Under the pieces are notes generated by a model. It was given only the letters and a program-made list of their open reading frames with translations. It did not search any database and was not told where the DNA came from. From assembly GCF_032854445.1 (NCBI RefSeq), contig NC_088304.1:29459732-29523731 (forward strand): 64,000 bases of DNA. The letters are read 5' to 3'. Source of the stretch: Liolophura sinensis (Eukaryota > Mollusca > Polyplacophora > Chitonida > Chitonidae). Both the position numbers and the translations under genes were made by a program. Below are positions 19,231 to 32,400 of the stretch, one piece after another. Every line of letters starts with the position of its first letter. Within the stretch, counting starts at the first letter, position 1.

Positions 19231-20097
19231 CCAGGGCCTGTATTTATTTATCAAATGTCTAAAGACGTAGTCAAACCTTCAGACACAGCCACAATTACAA
19301 TATTTCACTCTAGGAAGTTTTCAAATCTGTACACTGATTCTTTATTGCGGAACAATGTTCCAGCCACAATCTGTCCTGTTCTCAGTTTGTCTTTTTCAAC
19401 ACAGTTTTGCAGTTTATGACCTAGAGGTGGAGAAAGCAAAAAATAAAATGACAAAGTTCATATGAAGGAGTGGGAAAAGTTGTAGTCTTCAATATTTTTT
19501 AGTCTTCAATAGTTTTTTTCTTAAAGCTAAAAAAGTCACTTTAAAACAATTTCTCTACGGTGGGTATTCGTGACCACCTGATTTAGATTAAGTGCATGTG
19601 TTTGAGTACAAACCACAGAGTTACATTCAAATCAATTCATTAGACATGCATCACATACTTAAATACCAAGAAGTGGTCCCAGATAAACATCATGCACAAC
19701 TATTTTCAAAAACCCTTTTCTCTCAAAAGAAAATATTGAAAAAAAATATTAAAGATAATTTGCGAGTAGATTTCCATGCTCCTTCATGTCGTTTCACACA
19801 TGAAGGGACGATTTCTACAAGACGGTGTTGAGCAACTCCTTACACGTAACAAGTCGTGGTTCAGAACAAAGCCGTGGCCTGGGACTGTATCTGTCAAGCA
19901 ACTTAAGACAGAAACTGCAGGGGCTTAAAATGCCAAGCTGAGAACAGGAAAGAACTCAGATTTCACATGGTTTCCACATCGTCCTATAGTAAAGAATCAG
20001 TGTACACATTTTAAACTTCCTTCAGCAACATATTTTAACTGTAGCTGTCTTTGAATTTTTGACTTTACTTTTAAGACGTTCGATAAATATGGCCCCT
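19231..20097. mobile_element. long fold-back (inverted repeat) element, ~200-bp arms
   Basis: Left arm 19231-~19440 and right arm ~19855-20097 are reverse complements with scattered mismatches. Examples are 'gggcctgtatttatttatc' against the complement of 'gataaatatggcccc', the shared 'tgtacactgattctttat', and 'ctgttctcagtttg'. The loop is ~415 bp and contains a smaller 'ccttcatg...catgaagg' hairpin. No coding capacity. Confidence 0.75.
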
Positions 20098-21220
20098 AGA
20101 AAAGCTGTACATAATCTATGAAACGTTTTTTTTTTCTTCTGTAATCAAAAGAGCTTTATATCTCTCGAACTGTGGACGACAGTGGGAGACATTTGCAGGT
20201 CACCATTCAAACTAAGTTCGGATGTAATAAATGTTACTAAGTTCCTGTTTTTTCAGTCATTAGGAAGCATTGCTTTACCGTGCCAAAATTTTTGCCTATT
20301 TTGTTTTTAGTGGTAGAGATTATGATGAAATCATAGTCATGAGTTCTTACTGTTTCTTTTTTATTGCTTCACTAATCATTGCTGCAGCTGTGTGTATTGT
20401 TATGTATTTTAATCATAAAAAAAAACAATGTTTAAATCAGAAAAGCTGCGTGTATTCTGGCTTCCCTTTTTGTACCTGGAATTCACTGTGTTTTTCTCGG
20501 CAGATAATAGACCGCTGGAGAACAAAATCGGGTATTTGATTCCAAGACTCACTGATCGGCTCCAGTCTCATTCCAGGAGGTTTGTCAGTTGGCGGGCATC
20601 GTTCGGTGGCTCTCTGGTCTCCTCAACGTGTAAGCCTGACTGTGAAATATTCTGAGACAAATTGCAACGATCGATTAAAATAAACCAACAGACTAGCAGT
20701 TAGGTTATGGAAGCAAATCAAGAAGAGTGGTTTACTTGTTTTGGTGCATATAGCAGCGAGAAGAGTGGAGCTTCGCGGTGAAACTTATTCATTTGGTTAT
20801 TATCCGGGAGCTAGCAGAGGTTCATCGGTCAGGCCGCGTACGAAAGGTTTGACACATCCGACATACAGAACTGTGTGATAAAACGCCAAAATGGGGATTC
20901 TTCAGTGCGGCTCCCGTGCACAGTGAGATGGAAAGCATCCCAAAACTAGTTTTATCGGTCACGATTCCGTACGAGGATTAAGTTCCAAATCGATGCAAAA
21001 AAAACCAGTTAGGAACGGGTCAAAGGTCAACATTTTTTCACATCTTTAGTTCCCGGACTAACAGTGTCATCCAGTTTTACCACAACGTTTTTTCCGGAAA
21101 TGGACTTGTACATCTGGGTGATAATGTTACCAACAAATCTGTGATGTACGAAATACTGATATCCAGAGGTTTGGGTGATCATACGACCAGCTCAGTGTGT
21201 TAGCTCTGATTTTAAAGTGA
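20098..21220. other. intergenic, no gene recognised
   Basis: Includes 89- and 75-codon overlapping open frames at 20270-20655 with no recognisable domain. A segment at 20640-20690 ends 'gtgaaatattctgag...aaaataaacc', faintly like a SINE 3' end. Otherwise nothing supported. Confidence 0.4.
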
Positions 21221-21221
21221 T

Positions 21222-21484
21222 TTGTTTATTTATTTGATTTGTGGTTTGCGGCGTACTCGAGAACATTTCACTTACGCGACGGCGGCCAAGATTATGGTGG
21301 GAGGAAACCGGACAGATCCAGGTGGAAAAATCAACCAACGTATGTTGCTGACAGCCTTTCCCATGTACAACCGGAGAGGAAGCCAGCATGAGCTGGACTT
21401 GAACTCACAGCGACCGCACTGGTGAGAGGCTCCTGAGTCATTGCGCCACGTGGGAGAGCTAAATCTCTAGGCCACGGAGGCCCC
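21222..21484 (-). mobile_element. full-length tRNA-derived SINE, main family, reverse strand
   Basis: Reverse complement of the main family. It starts with the T-rich complement of the AAATA tail, then 'cacttacgcgacggcggcc', 'gagctggacttgaactcaca' (B box complement) and ends 'gccacggaggcccc' (head). About 263 bp. Confidence 0.9.
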
Positions 21485-21888
21485 CAATCTTAATGTGCAT
21501 ATAATGTTATAAATGTGTGCCTCAAATGAAGAGCAATAGAGAATTATGCTCAGAAAAAACTTAAATTATTTTATTTTACATTTTCCCCGTACTAAGAATG
21601 TCCACGAAAACAATTTTGTATAAAGTGGATATTTGTGACAATACTTTCCAAAAAAAACTTTTCGCGTTGTCTTAATGAGGTGTTCCTAAAGTAGCTCATA
21701 AGATATATATTCACAAAAATTAAATGTTTTCAAAATGTTCCGGGGGCAAATAGGGCAAAAGCGTATGAGGAAAGTGATGTGGTCCGAAGAGGCCAAAAAA
21801 GTACGTGACCCTACATGTAACTTTAGGCGCTTACCCTGGAGCAGCGTCCAACGCCACTGGGTTATATACTGGATGTACATTTAGAGAA

Positions 21889-21981
21889 CTCTGTTCGGTT
21901 TCCTCCCACCATAATGCTGGCCGCCGTTGTATAAGTGAAATATTCTATACAGCGTGAAACACCAATCAAATAAATAAATAT
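21889..21981 (+). mobile_element. SINE 3' fragment, main family
   Basis: Only the last ~93 bp: 'cggtttcctcccaccataat', 'tataagtgaaatattct' and the AAATA tail. Strong 5' truncation is typical of SINE/LINE retroposition. Confidence 0.85.
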
Positions 21982-22151
21982 ATTTAAAGGATCTGTGGCT
22001 CTGCTGCTCGAGTGGTGATGTGATCAAATGGTACAGACATAAGCTGACATTCATGCCCTACATTGTACATTTCAGTATATGTTTCCAGATGCCGAGTGCT
22101 GCAGAGACAAAGCAGATACAAACCGACGTCAAGCAAGGCGGTAACAAACCG

Positions 22152-22446
22152 CTGGTGACTTGTAACATTAAAGCATCCCTGACCAGTCAAATTTAGACAC
22201 ACCACTGGTCACTTACAAAATTCAAACATCACAGGCCAGTCAACATTCAAACACCACTGGTCACTTACAACATTCAAACATCACAGGCCAGTCAACATTC
22301 AAACACCACTGGTCACTTACAACATTCAAACATTACAGGCCAGTCAACATTCAAACACCACTGGTCACTTACAACATTCAAACACCACAGGCCAGCCAAT
22401 ATTCAAACACCACTTGTCCGTCAACATTCTGACGCAACTGGCCAGT
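22152..22446. repeat. 52-bp tandem repeat (~5.7 copies)
   Basis: Unit containing 'caccactggtcacttacaac', 'attcaaacatcacaggccag' and 'tcaacattcaaa'. Within the unit two half-units ('ccactggtcacttac' and 'tcacaggccagtcaa') are themselves related. The outer copies are diverged. Confidence 0.9.
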
Positions 22447-23170
22447 TCTCAGTTTATTAGGCCTGTGAGACAGCATCTACATGTACTTGTTCTCAATACT
22501 GCCATTCATAGATGCTTGTGATTTCGAATAATCATTCCGGAAAATGTATGCCTACATATAAGCTTTAACTTGTTTCTAACTTATCTCTTGTGTACATCAG
22601 ATATCTGTGAGATTAATATGTACTAGCTGTGCATATTTATCTCTCACACTCTGATTCCTTGAAAAATGGGCGTGGAAAGTAGTTTAAACATTAATTCAGT
22701 CAACAAAACGATGCGCTCAAGTTTATAGCAATCCAAGGGAGACAGCTCCCGTTGGCATAACACAACAAGAGGGACAACTCTTGATGGCTACATGTACATG
22801 TGAGTAAACACCCTTACGCGTAATATTTCTTCTGATAATCGAGGATGGTTAATTTAACAGTTCACTTGGTGAGGCGGTATAGGTAGTTTTAAATCCTGTG
22901 CTTGTCCGTTTGATAAAACCATTAAAAGCATCTTGACAAAGTTTCGCATTTCTTTTTTTTTTTTCATTACGTGGTTTTCAAATCTGAACGATATAGTGAA
23001 CCAGACAAACAGCACATGAACACGTAACCAGGAGTGGATGTAGCGAAATGTCAAGATGGGAGTGAGATCATCGAAGCTCAAATGGCGGAAGCCCTCAAGC
23101 TGTACACAATCGTAAACGCTTGTTATCCGATGATGGCCTCCGAAATTGCGATTTTGTGTTGAAAGCTTGG

Positions 23171-23407
23171 AGGCCTCCGTGGCCGAGGTGGTTAGCGTGC
23201 CAGCGCGGGGTAACGACTTAGTAGCCTCCGTGAGTTCAAGTCCAGCTCATGCTGGTTTCCTCTCCGGTTGTACCTGAGAAGGCCTGTTAGCAACCTCTGG
23301 ATGGTCGTGGTTTTCTCCGGGCTCCTCTTTCCTCCCATCATAATGTTGGCCGCCGTCGTATAAGTGAAATATTCTTGAATACGGCGTAAGAAACCAATAA
23401 ATAAATA
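23171..23407 (+). mobile_element. tRNA-derived SINE, main family
   Basis: Head 'aggcctccgtggccgaggtgg', 'gagttcaagtccagctcatg' (B box), body, 'tataagtgaaatattcttga' and AAATA tail. The A-box region is mutated relative to the copy at 6264. Confidence 0.9.
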
Positions 23408-23526
23408 TTTGTGAATTGATTACATGGTCCACATAAAGTTTACCGGTGCGGAAAAAACGTGCATAGGCCTGTTCATGTTTGGGGTGATATCTACGTCATC
23501 TACGTAGCCAATATACTTCAGTGTAG

Positions 23527-23830
23527 TAGTCCGAGATTGAACTGATGTTACGTTTGGCAAAATTTTGTTCGGTCAAAGATGGCTCCAAAACATAGGTTTT
23601 GGGCCCAGTTTTGTGGAACGAAGTTTTGCTAAGCCGAACGTCAGAGCAATCTTGGTCTAGCCCTTCCAATGGCTGCACTCAGTCACGGGCAATAGTCCGA
23701 AATTGCTCTGACCTTAGGTTTGGCAGAAACATTGTTCTGCCAAGGATGGTCCTAATGTTGGTTTTGGACTATGTTTGACCGTACGTAATGTTGTTAAACC
23801 TACGTGAGAGCGATCTGGGACGAAGGTACA
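23527..23830. mobile_element. tandemly duplicated palindromic repeat element
   Basis: Two direct copies (~168-bp offset) of a unit starting 'agtccga(g/a)attg'. Within it the left half ('tacgtttggcaaaa') and the right half ('ttttgctaagccgaacg') are inverted copies. No coding capacity. Confidence 0.65.
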
Positions 23831-24318
23831 TAAACCACACTTTCCCAAAATCATCGTTGTTCTTTAAAATACATCATGTACATGGAAAAAAGGTGATCCT
23901 TACACGCTGGTCATTGAAATTTACCTAGAAACATGTATGTAATGACATTAATCCATCCGTCGCGACATTTAATTACAACGTCAATCATGCCACCCCCCAC
24001 CCCCCTACCCCCGAAATATAAGCTCGTCTTGTGTCGATTGTAGAGATGTTAGCGTGAATATCAGTCCTGACAAGCACTCAGTCTTCTGTTTATTCCTTTC
24101 TAGAAGAAAATCTCTAAGCACTTGAAATCTTTGGAATTAAGACCCTTGATCAGAAAGCGCTTTTATTTCCTACAGTACAAAAAAGGAACAGTCTTTTATA
24201 GACGCATGTATTCATTAAGCTGTGTTAGCAAGGGGTTGGATGAGCTTCGGGTGGGGCTATCAGCTAATCCCATATAGTCAGTGATCAGCTGGGCTTTGTA
24301 CAGCCAGGGAAAGTCAAT

Positions 24319-24382
24319 CTCTTTGATCTGTCAATCATATCTAATCAACTAGTGGATTAGCTGACGTCACGAAGAGCACGTG
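24319..24382. promoter_or_regulatory. candidate regulatory cluster upstream of TRAF4
   Basis: Within 64 bp: CTTTGATC (TCF/LEF-like, 24321), TGTCAATCA (PBX/MEIS-like complement, 24329), TAATC/GGATTA pair (24341-24358), perfect CRE TGACGTCA (24362-24369) and E-box CACGTG (24377-24382). It lies ~1 kb before the start codon in a CpG-richer stretch. The motifs are seen. Regulatory activity is inference. Confidence 0.35.
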
Positions 24383-25338
24383 ATCCGTGCGCAGTGATCT
24401 TCTTGTAGGTCAAAGAAGTATCGAATTATTAAATTTCGGCAAAAATCGATAGCGGGACATTGTATCAATTCATTAGGTTGCTTAATCTGTACGTCTTCCC
24501 TAGGTACGGACGACATACGTGGTGAAAAATTAAAAAGTTTGTAAAACAGCCTTCATTTCTAGAAGGGCGTGTTGTCGGATTTGGGACCCTGTTTCACCAG
24601 TCGGTGCTCATCCAAGTCAGCTGGCCACATGTGCGTGTTGACAGCTTAGGCAGAAACGAACACAGCATGGTGTCGGCGCTCAGCTGAGCCTCCCTGGCTT
24701 TAGTTTTAAGGAGGTTTTTTTAGGGGGAGGGGACGGCTAAGGACAGAGCTTACAGGGTGCCAGCCAAACCCCACGAGCCGTTTCTGAGTGGGTCAGACGA
24801 AGTGCGGAAGTCTGTAAGTAAGGGTCGAATGCCAGCGTTAAAGGAAAGGCTTGACATCAGCGATATATATGTGAATGGTGTGTGTATTTCACGCACGTGT
24901 GACACTCAAACCTCGGTTGAATGTACATCAGCTCTAAACTGTCAAGTGTCACAGGCGCTCCGTTATTTTTACCACGTGGATGAGGAAAACCCCAGATAAT
25001 TTTAGCTTTAGCTTATAATTTCACAATCCTTGAAGCTGTTAGAGATTTACGATACACGGCTGACAACTGCCTTATAATCCGAACGTACTGCTCGATCTTT
25101 GTGTATATGACGACCTCTAATCATTTTATTAATAGAGTTCATTTTGGATTTATATTAATAGGTGGTAAAAAGGACAACCTTATATACTCTGGTTCTGGCC
25201 CATTATTACGGTAGGCCTACCCCTAAGGCGAAGTGTGTTCATATACCCTCGTGCATAGGGCTGCTTCCCCTGGTTTAAAAATACAGAGACAGAAATTCCT
25301 GCGACACAGAGAAGGACGGGTAATACAGGAAATAAACC

Positions 25339-25481
25339 ATGCCTGGACTACCGTGGATGTTCGTGGAGCGACCAAGGAGACGATGTTATTGTCCCTTGTG
25401 TCGGTTACCCATGAGGGATACGGTACAGATCACCACATGTGGGCACCGCTTCTGTGACGTCTGCTTACAAGAATATCTAAG
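25339..25481 (+). CDS. TRAF4: TRAF4 exon 1 (RING finger)
   Basis: ATG at 25339 and donor CTAAG|GTAAGA, phase 2, 47 full codons. Carries the RING ligands C18, C21, C34, H36, C39 and C42 in CPLC...TTCGHRFCDVCLQEYL. The codon split at the junction gives Ser48, matching 'LQE(F/Y)LS' in the family. Confidence 0.95.
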
Positions 25482-26385
25482 GTAAGAGCTTCACTGTTTT
25501 TTGCCACCAATATCCTAGGAGCCTTTCACTAATCAGTCTATGTTGGCTTCCTCCCCGGTCATACATGGAATGGTCTGCCAGCAGCCTGCGGATGAAAAGA
25601 CACAAAGGAAATAAATTAATGCCTTGCTCAAGAATTTTATCGACCTACCGTAAAGTGAATGATTAATCAAAAGTTAACATGACATCCACAAATATTGCAG
25701 CCATATGTATCAAGACAAGAATGTGGTCAAGCCTGGAGACCAAAATGAACAAGAATATTGATTATTGATTAAACGCTTGTATTTACATGAACATATGGGT
25801 TAGAGGGTATATGCCTAAGAGCATTGCTCTTGTTCCATGTATTTATCTACGGAATGACATAATGTACCAAACATGTCAATTGATTTTTCTTCTGCATCAT
25901 TTGCTGCTGAAGTTGCCACTGAACGTAACCCTGTGTGTGTATATCAGTGGCAGTAATGATGTCATTATGAAAGGCTCTCATTTGAGATTTCCCTTAGCTC
26001 TCAAATTAAATTTCATCTTTCAACTTTATGAAGGTGAAACTTGATTATATATGGGGTACCACCATACAGCTGGTATTTCGTATAAGCCCATCCTACCTAT
26101 AAACAGGTGGCTGTCTTAATTTAAATATTCATGTATTCAAATTAGGAGAAGAACAGTACTATGCTAATGCGTTGAGTTGTTTGAACACCTTATCAGAAAC
26201 ATCGATAATGTACTATCATTGATTGTCATTAATCATTTTGTGTGCTGGACATTATTCTGTATGTACCTTACATATTAACTGTGGAAATATGGATGATGTT
26301 AATAATAAGTTGCCTATTGGATTTTGCCTGATTTTAAAAGTTCTATTAATCTTATAAAGGTGTTTTCAGGTTTATTTTGAAGTAA

Positions 26386-26429
<44 letters not shown>

Positions 26430-29400
26430 GTGTTTCTATTCTAAAAGTAATATTTTATTAAATTTATTAGCGTGTACTCAAATTCATCAACAGTTTTGCA
26501 GATTGAAGAGCAATTTTCAGTGCAGTTTATGCAGATTATTAACTTGGTTTTGGAGACAACACATCATTGGTTGGATTGGCCAGTTTCAGGGCTATTTTTT
26601 TCTCAGTCAACATAGAATAACGCCCTCGGAATATGCTTGAATAAACACCATGCAAACATGCAAAAAGGTTGAAACTGTAAAGTGTACTTTGTGAGGTGAA
26701 ATTTAAGTCATTTAATATATTGATCATGAGGCATATAAACGTAGCTTAATACGTACATTCAGTACATGATTAAAAGTAGCATAACACGTACATTCAGGAC
26801 ATGATTAAAAGTAGCATAACACGTACATTCAGGACATGATTAAAAGTAGCATAACACGTACATTCAGGACATGATTAAAAGTAGTATAACACATACATTC
26901 AGGACATGATTAAAAGTAGCATAACACGTACATTTAGGACATGATTAAAAGTAGTATAACACGTACATTCAGGACATGATTAAAAGTAGCATAACATGTA
27001 CATTTAGGACATGATTAAAAGTAGTATAACACATACATTCAGGACATGATTAAAAGTAGCATAACACGTACATTCAGGACAGATTAAAATTAGCATAACA
27101 CGTACATTCAGGACATGATTAAAAGTAGCATAAAACGTACATTCAGGACATGATTAAAAGTAGCGTAACATGTACATTCAGGACATGATTTATAATGAAG
27201 GATATTACAGAAAAGTACTACATACTGCATGTATGTTGACGGTTTTGGGACATGATGTGGCCTGGTTTTGATGTCCAGACGGGAAGTCTCGCTCTCTCTC
27301 TGATATGGTATAGGTACTTGTCTATAGAAAGCAACTACCTGTGTATGTAGGCCCTTGCTCTCAAGGCATGTACATTGATTTTCTGCTGAATATCACAATA
27401 ACACAAATGGATTGTCCATTTGTCTGTTGCCATGGTAATTAGCTGAGTGAGTTTGTCACTGGTATTGGATGTCAACACTGACAGAGTAGGATGGGAGTAA
27501 GTGAACTTGTAATCTTGATAAATGAAATGAGAACTGCTATGTAGGGAAGTTGTGTCGATTGAATTTAGTGCAAGGAACGGAAATCTTATTTAATCATAAT
27601 TGAAGCCAGTTAGTTTGACTGTCGTACTGACTGTCGTATTTGTACAACATGGTCTTAAAATGAACCTACAGATGTAAACAACTTTTGCAGTTGCCTGATA
27701 GAGATAATCTTTAGATTTGCGAAGAAAATTTGAAAAGAATTTTTCAATGCTTGGGCTGTTCCATATTCATGTTAAGAGACACTGAACCTTTGACTAGGTT
27801 GAAAGCACCCGGTGTCAATCCTTCAAAGCACTTTTATGGCCGTCTTGTTCCTGTTGCCTGTGTTTACCCATTTTGCCTTAAATTTCAATGTATTTTGTAA
27901 GGTTAGTCTTTAACACCACAAGGCTGAATTACAACTCAAGTGGTGAGTATCTATAAATAAGAACAGGGAAGTACAATGTCATGATGATTTGCTAGCGTCT
28001 TCCTGTTGCTCTGTGTGTTTAAATTCTATTCATGAAAAAGTATATACATGTAGCTAAAATCCACTTTAGTTATTTCCTGGTGTGAATTACTTTCATGCTA
28101 ATTTCCGCACCGTTGTGTGTAGAATTAAGAATAGTACATGGCTGCCTGTGAGTCCACTGTGTCTCTCACCGGTTGGGTTAGAGGATCAATTCCCGACCAT
28201 ATTGATTTGTTTGCATGATCCTATGAGAAAAAACACATGGAGTGAGCAAAGTAAGTTGATTTCTTGTTTATGTGAGTTAACTGTTAATATTTGTACATAC
28301 ATGCATGTTCGCACCAGCTACATGTATATATCTAGCTGTGTTTCTTGAACCAAGGACATACCTACTTGCTATAAATGAAAACCCAGACGATTTGCTATAA
28401 ACACTCAGAATGGAAATTATTCCAGTGTCTTAAGTGAACTAGTTTGTGTCATGGTGTGTGCCGTTTCCGTGCGTGAGGTTTATGCACACCAAGTCCAATC
28501 ATGCTCGCTGCTAATAGGGGTATTCTTGACCCACCAGGTGAAAAACACATTTTATACATTCACTAACAGCAGTTAGGATTTGGTTGATGTAGTACTAGAA
28601 ATTTACAGCAGTTGACAAGCATTTGCTATTTTATACATTCAGTAACAGCTGTTTCAAGTGTTGGTTGATATGGTACCAGATATATTCAGCCAGTGGAAAA
28701 AACAATTATCTGTGTACTAGCACAGAGATAACACTGGGAGTAAAGTGATAAAGTTTGACCCAGTTACCCGGCTGTGATCCTATGTTTTTACCACTTATAT
28801 TTTTACAAGTTGTTTATTTATAACCTTTTTGAGTTATGCCTGCATGTGTGGTATTTACATGCATGTCTGGTATAACCGTCATTATTATACAAGTTGTCAG
28901 TGGCTACCTGTGTTGTATCTCAATGGCTACCTGTGTTGCATCTCAGTGGCTACCTGTGTTGCATCTCAGTGGCTACCTGTGTTGCATCTCAGTGGCTAAA
29001 TGTGTTGTTTCTCAGTGGTGAATTGTGTTGTTTCTCAGCGGCTGCCTGAGTTGTATCTCAGTGGCTAACTGTGTTGTATCTCAGTGGCTACCTGTGTTGC
29101 ATCTCAGTGGCTGCCTGTGTTGCATCTCAGTGGCTACCTGTGTTGCATCTCAGTGGCTGCCTGTGTTGCATCTCAGTGGCTACCTGTGTTGCATCTCAGT
29201 GGCTGCCTGTGTTGCATCTCAGTGGCTACCTGTGTTGCATCTCAGTGGCTGCCTGTGTTGCATCTCAGTGGCTACCTGTGTTGCATCTCAGTGGCTACCT
29301 GTGTTGCATCTCAGTGGCTACCTGTGTTGCATCTCAGTGGCTGCCTGTGTTGTATCTCAGTGGCTGACTGTGTTGTATCTCAGTGGCTACCTGTGTTGCA

Positions 29401-32400
29401 TCTCAGTGGCTGCCTGTGTTGCATCTCAGTGGCTACCTGTGTTGCATCTCAGTGGCTGCCTGTGTTGCATCTCAGCGGCTGCCTGAGTTGTATCTCAGTG
29501 GCTGACTGTGTTGTATCTCAGTGGCTACCTGTGTTGCATCTCAGTGGCTGCCTGTGTTGCATCTCAGTGGCTACCTGTGTTGCATCTCAGTGGCTACCTG
29601 TGTTGCATCTCATAGAGTTGTAGAACTTGAATGTGCAGTATATTAGTGTGATGGCGAAAAAATAACTTTTTTGTGTGAATGTTTTGTTTGTATGCACATT
29701 CACAGGGATTGATATGGATTTATTGTGACTGTATGAAAAGTGAAGCATTTAGCTGTCAGGCATGACAATTGTACATCAGGCACATAATCTGCGGTATGAA
29801 AACATATTTATATATTGATGAATGCAGTCACATGCGGTGTATTATTTGTCCTGCAGATGCTGCTTTAGAAAAACTACTTCTTTTTTTCATGCAAGATCGC
29901 TGTGAATTTATTGCCATTTAATGCTGAAATGAATTCAGTCTGTAATGAAATGGGGAAAAAAAAGCAACTAAAAACAGAATAGCGGATGTTGCATGCGTGA
30001 CTGATTTAGAAGGAAGGTAGTATGGTCAGCTTGGCTTGTCTGAGTGGTGATTAAATGGCCAGAGGGTCCTTTCATCTTTTTGTAAAGCCCATATATCTGC
30101 TGTAGTGCTTATTAAAGTGCTGCATCTTTCTTGTTTTGTTTGTCCAACATGGTAATATAAAGAAAAAAAATGAAGAAACAAGGGGTCTGAACAGGCAACC
30201 CTGTCAAGGTTCACTGCCTGCACAAACAGCTTGTGTACTGACTAAATCTCACAGTTGTGGTGTTGTTGAAAAAACTGTGCAGCATTGTTTTTGTTTGATT
30301 TTTTGTTTGCATTCATGAAAGGCCATGTACTTACCTGTGTATGTACTTATAGCTAACGAGTTCAGATAATTGGTCTGGCACTGCCTTTGTAGAACCCCCC
30401 AAATCACCACATACAGCTAAACAATCAGGATGAATTCTTTTCAGCCTTGTGATCTCATTGTCTTTAATACACCTGATTATCCGGATTAAGCACTTTACAG
30501 TAGGACCTTAATCTGCCCAATCAAACTATTAATCAGTGTTGGTCTAGCGACAGACGGGGTCAGGTAAGGTGTCTGCTTAAGGTGTGTGTGGCGGGCTGTG
30601 GGATTAACTACTCCCCCTCCCACCAACCCCTCCCTATTCCACTGAGTATTATCCTAATCAGTATATCAGGGAGGGGCGTCTGGCACAAATCCATAGGGGT
30701 CATGGGGTCACTCAATAGCCCCAGCCTCTTTTCCCCTGAAAATTGTCAGTATACAGCTTAATACTTACCAAATGCATTTTTCATAGCGTTGATTTTGTCA
30801 CATTTATGCCAAGTTTCAGTGTTGGTTGATGGCTTCAACCAAGTCATTCCTTGTATCTCTAATAGTCAAGCATAGCCTATCAATTCTGAGTATTAGTGAA
30901 ATGGATGCGCTTCGGGGAGGGGGGGGGGGCTAACCGATCAAGATTCCCTTAAGAAGCATTCAGATAGGACATAATCACACATGCATACATTTGGGGCAAA
31001 ATTGGAACAGAACTCTAAAAGCTGATGCTTCATTTTACAGGTTTAAACTTGGTTATATGTGTATATTGAAATGGATTACGTTGTTTTGATAATGTTATAG
31101 CTATTATAACAACTGAGAAATTATTGTATAAACTTGTTGTAAATTGATCAAAATTCTGTGCACAGCTTGTTTTTCTTATTTGTTTTTTTTTTGTAACTGC
31201 TATTTATGTGATGTAACAGAAGAAAAAAGAAGCTACATTTACATCAATATCAGTGCTTTATACAACAACCCCACTGAACAGTTCTAATTCCACACATTGC
31301 TTCACATGAATATGTATGGCATAAAGACATTAAAATCCAGCCATTCCATGATGAATATGTTAAACTTATGGATGCGCACTTATTAGCTTGTGCTTTGTAC
31401 ATTTAATAATCGTAAGTATACATGCGAGTGGCTTAACATTTCCAGTGCAGTTTTAATACTTAATTTTGTTCATTACCATAAGTGTGCGGCTTGTAGGCAG
31501 CCGTTATCAGTATGCAACTCCGATCATCAAGAGTGAATTGGTCATTGACTTGCATTTGTCAGTAATTTTTGCATTCCTTCATGTCCGCTTACCTTCATTA
31601 CTGTGATGCAGTTAAACTGATCAGTGCAAAGGTACGGTAATGAGATGCAATGTCCTTATTTTGCGAACGGCTTTGAATTATGAGTGGTGGAGAAGAACAT
31701 AAACCGAGTTATGTAAGCTTGACAGTAGTTGTCAGACTTGTGTGTGAATTATCAGGGCTCCATCAAAGGAAGACATACATGTAAGCTGTTTTGAACATCT
31801 GAAACTCCTAATCTGTTCTTGTACTCACTTGACATGAGGAAGGTAAGAATCAAGCCATTTGATATATTTCACCTAAAGTTTGACCAGCAAAATGTACATT
31901 TAGAGGCACAAAAAGGCCATAAAATTATACTTTTGATGCAAACACATAAGTTTTTCTGTTAAAAAAAATTATAATCAATCTTTGTACAAATCAGTTTCTT
32001 TTTTGGCCATGTAAGGTGTATGAATGAACCTGAATCAAGCAAAATGTTTCACTTGAAAACAACAAAACTTTACATGAAGTGCAGTATCTATATATTTATT
32101 TCTGTGTTTATTTCTATATTTATTGAATCATTGTTTAATCTTGCATGCCACATTTGCTTGTATGATGCTGGTCAGCAGAGATGGGTAGAGAAAAGCTAAA
32201 ATTTCGGATCCAATCCACTGCCCTTTTGTAAGGTTAGAACCTATGTTGTGTTGAAGCCTGCGTCTTCATTGACTACACACAGTATGAGAACAACCTGTTT
32301 AACTGAACAAGCCAGCAAATGGCACGTCCAGTCATGTAAATTACATATATCTGTAGGAATTTACACATGCTTCTGCAATTTTTTTTTTTTTGGAGTACTT

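Noticed and set aside
24757-24999. 80-codon frame upstream of TRAF4
   Set aside because: No recognisable domain, and a stop is present in frame before the TRAF4 ATG. Could at most be 5' UTR or an unrelated chance frame.
28836-29623. Frames up to 179 codons reading LHLSGYLCCISVA
   Set aside because: Product of the 23-bp minisatellite. Several overlapping frames are equally open.
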